Assembly (NCBI RefSeq): GCF_020520425.1
Contig: NC_079487.1
Location: 128,548,385-128,612,384 of the forward strand
Length of the DNA: 64,000 nt
Origin: Spinacia oleracea
Taxonomy: Eukaryota > Streptophyta > Magnoliopsida > Caryophyllales > Amaranthaceae
Reading direction: 5' to 3'
The notes under the pieces are model-generated. The model saw nothing but the letters and a program-made list of their open reading frames with translations, made no database searches and was not told where the DNA came from. The translations under genes and the position numbers were made by a program. The number at the start of each line of letters is the position of its first letter. The first letter of the stretch is position 1. Positions 58,801-64,000 of this stretch are shown here, in pieces.

Positions 58801-61400
58801 TATATTTCTCTTTGAAAATATGTTTAATATTATGGTCTATAGTATAACCAAGTAAAATATCATTGAGGAGGGCCATGGCTTAATAGATATTTATCCAAGT
58901 TGGGTCCAATTTGCATGGGGAATAATAAATTAAATATACTCCTAGGTTAATTAAGAGTATGTTTCGGAAGTGATAGAGAAAGCAAGAAATAGCAGCCACT
59001 AATGAGCAGAGCAAAAGTAATGGGTGTTTGGCTATTGGGAATAATGAGAAGACCCGGGCCAAGTGTGAGCACATTACAATTTACAACTAGGCAAAAGACG
59101 GGTTCAAAAAACAACCACACAAACAACAAGTAATATGACTTGGATTTTATCTCTTTATTCAAAGTGTGAATTCAATTGTGTTTGAGTATATCTTGTTAAT
59201 ATGAAATCACGTGTGGATAACATAACAGGGAACTATGGTTCATAAACAGCTAGCCAGAGCCACACTTAAATGGGGTTGCCTCTCTTTCACATGCCTATGG
59301 TTCCCTTCCTATTTCCTCATCTCACATTCTCACATGCTTTGCTTTCTTTCTATCTTTCCATCCTTTTGACAAGCCGACTTTTTTTTTTTTTTTTTTTTAT
59401 AATATAAATCCACGTTTCGTTCCTGATTTAACACTTTACTGATTAACTTATTATATTCATTTGTAGTGTTGTTCATATATCGAGTCAGAATAAACCTTAA
59501 ACGAAATCATGTATAGTTATTTGGATATAAAGTCTAATTAATGTCCAAATTAACCCAGAAAATCATGTGAAAAACGCATTAGGAACTCATAATATGCTCA
59601 GAATAAGATAGAGGGCAGAATCAATTTTCGGTGTCTCAAAACTGAACTGCCCAACTGATTTTATAGGGATTAGTGAATAAAATCAGATATTCAAAATCAA
59701 AACGGAAGTGGAAATCATGGAACCGTTTTCGTAATAAATGCGACAGTTACGTTTTTAATTTAAGAATGTGGAGTGAGCTACGTAACTGAACGGTCTCATA
59801 ATAACTGGACCGTCTGTTACGACTTGGCCCAAAAAGAAGGCCCCACCACACCGCACACGTGCCACGATCCGGCCGATGGCGGTGCGCATGTGGGGATTCC
59901 CTTCCTAACCCAACACTTCCCTATCTTTAAACACTTCAAGAAGTAAACAACACTTCCCTATATTTAAACAAGGAGAAAAGTTCATTTTCTTTCCATGTAC
60001 GTAGGACAAAACCCTTTTCTTTAAATACTCCACTTGAAAATGCTACTTTTCATTTCCACCAATGTGAGACTTTTTCACAATATGATAAAACTCTTTCTTT
60101 GCATTGTTTCCAACACGATCGAGTTAAGTTGAACTCAAGATGCATCATGTGTTGTGATTTGAACATGATATTCAATGTTTGGACGAGTGAACCTAATAAT
60201 TATCGGTAAAGTCGATTTTAGTATGATGTAGTTAATTCTTGTCAGTATTTAGTATCGTCTAAAATTAACATTTTGGGTAGGAGTGAGTAGTAGAACTAAC
60301 AAGGCACATGTAGTGTAGATTTTGTCATCCAATCTCGACTCAAAAAAAACAAGCGAGCCTAGCGGGTCTTTATTTGGGCTCAATTAATTAGTAGGTTGTC
60401 GACTTATCATACTATGTTGTTCTTGTTGATTTTATACACGAATGAGATTAATTAGGAGAACATGGTCATTTATGGATCACATGGTTAAATAAAAAATAGT
60501 TTTTTATATTAAATTAAGTGTATCATGAATTAATCTAAAAATAAATTTTGGACAATCTTTGGCATGGCCTAGAGTGTAATTGTTTGTTGGGTGGGGGTGT
60601 GAACAATTCCATATTTCCATCCCAACCCTAGCTAATTGAAGAAACAAGGGATTATTGTTTGATTTGGATGGTTGCTTCCTTGCTTGGATGTAATCAAGAA
60701 ATAAAGGAACACTTGGTTGGTCGCATCTTAGGATGGTTTCCTAAGTATACTACATATTATTATCCTATCCTCCTAACCTAATTAATCCAGTTCTTTGAAT
60801 TCCTCCTTAATTAGTACATAATATTCCGATCAAATCAAAGAAATTAGGCTAATTGTGTGCCCTTAATAATGTGCATTAATTCATGAAGTAAGTTTCGGAT
60901 CGAACTTTAGGGTTGTTGTAAAAGTAATCTACACATAACATCAAGCAAATAATCTTGTTCACATATGGTGGTTGATCGATCTGTTTGATTTAAATGCCTA
61001 TGAAGAAAAGATGAAAGGTTGAGGGGGGGGAGTATTAGGATTCAAGAATTATGCTGAAAAAATTAGTGTACCACTTGGGTTGTAAAACCCTTGTTTAGTT
61101 ACGCAAGAATGCATCGTAAAAAGATCCGTATTTATATGAGAATATCCCATCTTTGGTCTTGGTCAATTTGATCCATTATAAGTCTATATAAAAGTAGTTG
61201 ATATAATTTTATTTAGAGATTGTATAATTTTACCAAATACTAATAGACGAGTAATGTTTTGAGTGTTATAATTCATTAACTACTCGTTATTTATTGTGAG
61301 ATACATGTGAATTTGCTAAAAGCTAAGTCCAGTCCAGTTCTGCTCAGCTAAAAAGAACAATGTCTAATAGGTAAGAAGAACTCTGTACCGAAGTCTTCTA
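58801..61400. other. Intergenic, G-box patch, no gene recognised
   Basis: A T20 run lies at 59379-59398. A GC-rich patch at 59820-59900 contains CACGTG (59856-59861) in ACACGTGCC, a G-box/ABRE-like site, but no ORF follows. Minus ORFs at 58880-59162 overlap in two frames and are unrecognised. Confidence 0.45.
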
Positions 61401-61990
61401 GAATGATCACTGGTCTGATGGATGGAAATGGGTGGGATTTGGATCGGGTGGAGCATCACCCGCATCCATCACCCGCTTTCATCCGCTCCACCCGGTCCAT
61501 CCGTCACCCGCTTTACTCATCACCCGCATTCCGTCCATCCATCACCCGCGGGTGAACCGGGTGGATCGGGTGATATTCGGGTGAAAACTATTAACCACTA
61601 CAAATTCACCACCTAAGAATATGCATAATAATTAACCCAAAAAAAAATTCTTATATACCTACATTTACTACCGAAACATATAATTGTTTCTCGTCATGCA
61701 TAACTTGTAACCCAAAAAAATTAAACAAACACTAACTTTGATAAATAATGGATTTACTAACACATTTTTATGTTTAAAACAAAAATAAAAATAAAATATA
61801 TAAAATAAATGGGTGATGGATCGGGTGATAAAACGGGTGGTGGGTCGGGTGATGGATGAAAAAACATCACCCGCATCCGACCCGCACCCATCACCCGCTT
61901 TTCATCCATTTATTTCGAGTTTTCATCCGTTTAATTAGAGCGGGTGACCGGGTTATTGGATCATCCACTGGATATTTCCAGAGTGGAGAT
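61400..61990. repeat. GGGTGATGGATCGGGTG-rich element with inverted arms
   Basis: Both flanks (61415-61585 and 61805-61960) are dense in CACCCGC(A/T)TCCATC and its complement, around an AT-rich centre. Arms of opposite orientation occur on each side, as in a non-autonomous TIR or foldback element. The ends near ATCACTGGTCTGATGG and CCACTGGATATTTCC are not clean enough to assign a superfamily. An ORF at 61422-61616 is only the repeat. Confidence 0.5.
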
Positions 61991-62937
61991 GGGGAGAACT
62001 TTTCTTATGACTAAAAGATCACAGATCCGAGGGCTCACGATTTGTTTGTGTTTGGGAGTAGAGATTTTCTTAGAGTCTTGTGTTGATTTGCCTAATAGTT
62101 GGGCCCACTGAGTTGGTGTGCACTATGTTGGGTAGTGGATGGGTCATTAGGTCATATGGTATTTTTTTCTGGGCCTTTGTTGGTTGATAGCACAAATGGC
62201 GTAAGAGACATCATTAAGATTGGGCTTAGCCCATAGGCAAGAATGGCCAACGTGGACATATGGGCCTTTGCTTTGGGAAGAAACGCCAGATGCCTTGGAA
62301 TTTTTGGTAGTTTGACACCTTGAACGACTAGAAAAGTTGAAGGCAGCTAGATTTCTTCCAAGACGTGCGTTTTTTTTTTTGTAACTTGTGAGGCCGTGAT
62401 TACTTCATCTGATGATCAGGTGTAGTCGTGTAGACATCGTGCTGTGGCTCGTTGTGGTGGTTCGACAATCTATGGGTAAGACCGTAAGACACCGTTGAAG
62501 TTTTATAACATATGTGTTGTCAAGAATGTCAACTTGTTACTGTATATTATTTCATCTTCACTTATCAAATTCCGATACAGAAAGAGGGTCAATATACTTA
62601 GATTTCCTAGTACCGAATATTTGTTATGGGTTGTATAGTTAATTAACACGACTTTTGTGTTATAGCTAGATTATTGATTGTTAAAGTTGTTTTTTTCTTT
62701 TTTGTATTATCATTAATTAATCAAAATAAAGTCTATCCAACAATTTCGGCAAAGTTAATAGCCGCTTTAACAAATTAATTGTTGTTGTAAGTAAATAAAT
62801 GCATTGAAAATGGTACGAAACAACATAAAGGACTTCCTAGATATCAAATATGTTAACATATACAGAGTAATTCTTAAGCAATTAAGTCCAATAAAACACT
62901 GGAACCATTTTTTTTATTACCATGATTTATTGCAAAG
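61991..62937. other. Intergenic, no gene recognised
   Basis: Slightly GC-richer at 62100-62480 with several TGGGCC/GGGCCT motifs, but no ORF or known RNA is seen. Confidence 0.4.
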
Positions 62938-63275
62938 GATGATGATAAAGGTCGCAAGTTGCGACGACATTTAATTGTCGCAATCTTACGTGTCAGAGTT
63001 TAATGGGTACATATAGGCGCCACGTAGGCTATGCATTATCATAATATTTTTACTATCAATGCAATATTTTTACTATGAAAATATGTAAATAAGGTAATCG
63101 ATATAAAGAAGGAAACAAATTAGAATATTAAGGTTTTCCTACATTTTTTTGTAACATGTATTTCAGATTATATAAGTTAAATATTTTAGTTTCCATTTTA
63201 AATCATGACACATAAGTATGCCATGTAATCATTGTGACACGGCTTAAAGGTCGCATGTTGCGACCTTTATCATTT
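62938..63275. mobile_element. MITE-like element with palindromic ends
   Basis: The left end GATGATAAAGGTCGCAAG (about 62939) and the right end GCGACCTTTATCATTTT (about 63258-63274) are inverted repeats of ~22 bp. Each end is itself palindromic (GGTCGCAAGTTGCGAC; GGTCGCATGTTGCGACC). No target duplication could be fixed, and the superfamily is unknown. Confidence 0.6.
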
Positions 63276-63600
63276 TCGTATTGTGCAAATATTCAATTCA
63301 AATGTGTATCTTCTTCTCATTATCACAAACCACAATATATAAGCATACAAAGAATCTCACACAACTTAGAAAGCTATCGACTTTACTGTATAAGCTAAAT
63401 CAATCAATTAGAAGTCTTAAAATTATTATTCTTACAACTCCCCAAAAATATATCGACTCAATATATAAAGTACATTTACCGAGTAATATCGTAACAAAAT
63501 TTGAAAAATAATATGGCAATGCCTATTATTCCTATCATTAATTCATTATAGATGTTTAGCAATGTTGTCTACATGAAATGAAAAATGGTTAGTGGAGTCA
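63276..63600. other. Intergenic, no gene recognised
   Basis: AT-rich; a 76-codon plus ORF at 63281-63511 is unrecognised and probably chance. Confidence 0.4.
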
Positions 63601-63639
63601 TAAACTCATAATATTGGGAGTCGACTGGTATCATTTGCG

Positions 63640-63821
63640 GAAACACACAGATCTCTCCTCACTTTCTTCTTCTTTCATTTCCCCTTAGTTTCTCTCTCTA
63701 ACACAGACAGATCTTTCTCTCTCCTCTGGTTGTTCATCACCCAAGAACCCTCGCTTTCAGGAGGGAGGGTTCACACTTCCCTATTTCTCATTCGGAGATC
63801 TACTCACTCGCTCATTAAACC
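63640..63821 (+). promoter_or_regulatory. Clathrin heavy chain 5' leader, CT-rich
   Basis: Long pyrimidine-rich runs (TCTCCTCACTTTCTTCTTC, TTTCTCTCTCTAACA, CTTTCTCTCTCCTC) mark a plant 'Y-patch' start region and 5' UTR. Two AGATCT sites repeat inside it. No clear TATA box is seen. Confidence 0.5.
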
Positions 63822-64000
63822 ATGGCTGCCGCCGCTAATGCTCCTATCGTCATGAAGGAAGTCCTTACGGTAAACTCCTCCTCATTCCCTAATTAAGCTT
63901 CAATTTCTCAATTTATTCATCGTTTTTGTTGTTTCGTTTAATCAATTCGAGTTTTGAAGTTGAACCCTAGTGATTTTGTGGTTTTTGCTTTGCTTAGGTT
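63822..64000 (+). CDS. CHC: Clathrin heavy chain, first exon (partial, runs off window)
   Basis: Exon 1 coding part 63822-63869 reads MAAAANAPIVMKEVLT, the conserved start of plant clathrin heavy chains. A GT donor follows at 63870-63871. An acceptor TGCTTAG ends at 63997, so exon 2 starts at 63998 with GTT, leaving only three bases in the window. Clathrin heavy chain (about 1,700 residues) forms the triskelion legs that coat vesicles at the plasma membrane and trans-Golgi. Only 16 residues are visible, but the N-terminus is highly characteristic, and an intron right after it fits the plant gene as I recall it. Gene number (CHC1 or CHC2) cannot be told. Confidence 0.82.

Noticed and set aside
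59850-59865. G-box (CACGTG) as a gene promoter
   Set aside because: No coding sequence or transcript-like leader follows within the next kilobase; noted only as a motif.

Overview
This is a plant nuclear genomic window: AT-rich, with GT-AG introns, plant gene families (an organellar RNA-editing factor, a clade-B PP2C, a MAPKKK) and dense small transposons. Gene content plus abundant Stowaway-type MITEs and 'tactccgta'-like motifs suggest a dicot, perhaps a Caryophyllales species of the spinach/beet/quinoa kind; that assignment is inference. Layout: 0.1-4.7 kb is repeats (a TIR element with ~95 bp ends sitting in degenerate tandem repeats, and a Stowaway MITE). 5.18-8.36 kb is a four-exon MORF8/RIP1-like gene with a long Gln/Pro/Tyr repeat tail. 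9.4-10.65 kb holds a SINE-like copy and, on the minus strand, the RNase H end of a LINE that stops at the promoter of an intronless RPL12 (uL11) gene at 10.77-11.27 kb. 13.2-14.3 kb has LINE ORF1/RNase H relics and a 21-bp minisatellite element. 15.04-25.35 kb is one Ty3/Gypsy LTR element with 2,860-bp LTRs that look identical and a 5-bp target duplication, around a decayed interior. 36.4-38.2 kb is a four-exon AP2C-type PP2C with a MAPK-docking motif. 39.2-39.97 kb is a truncated Copia fossil. 55.79-57.43 kb is a single-exon MAPKKK15-21-type kinase. The last 180 bases begin a clathrin heavy chain gene. Between these lie long AT-rich intergenic stretches with MITEs, a hAT element and microsatellites. 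The most interesting system is non-coding. Three diverged copies (about 11.5, 26.4 and 31.1 kb) of one plus-strand locus each contain a box C/D snoRNA with perfect boxes. Its two antisense stretches match neighbouring segments of plant 18S rRNA, and a second conserved ~61-nt hairpin lies upstream. Copies 2 and 3 have their own telo-box-like plus TATA promoters; copy 1 sits about 220 bp behind RPL12 without one. Functional links: MORF8 (organelle RNA editing), RPL12 and the snoRNA loci (ribosome biogenesis) are housekeeping and carry or lie near telo-box/Site II-like motifs. The PP2C and the MAPKKK belong to families that act on opposite sides of MAPK signalling, but they lie 18 kb apart and nothing here shows a physical or regulatory link.
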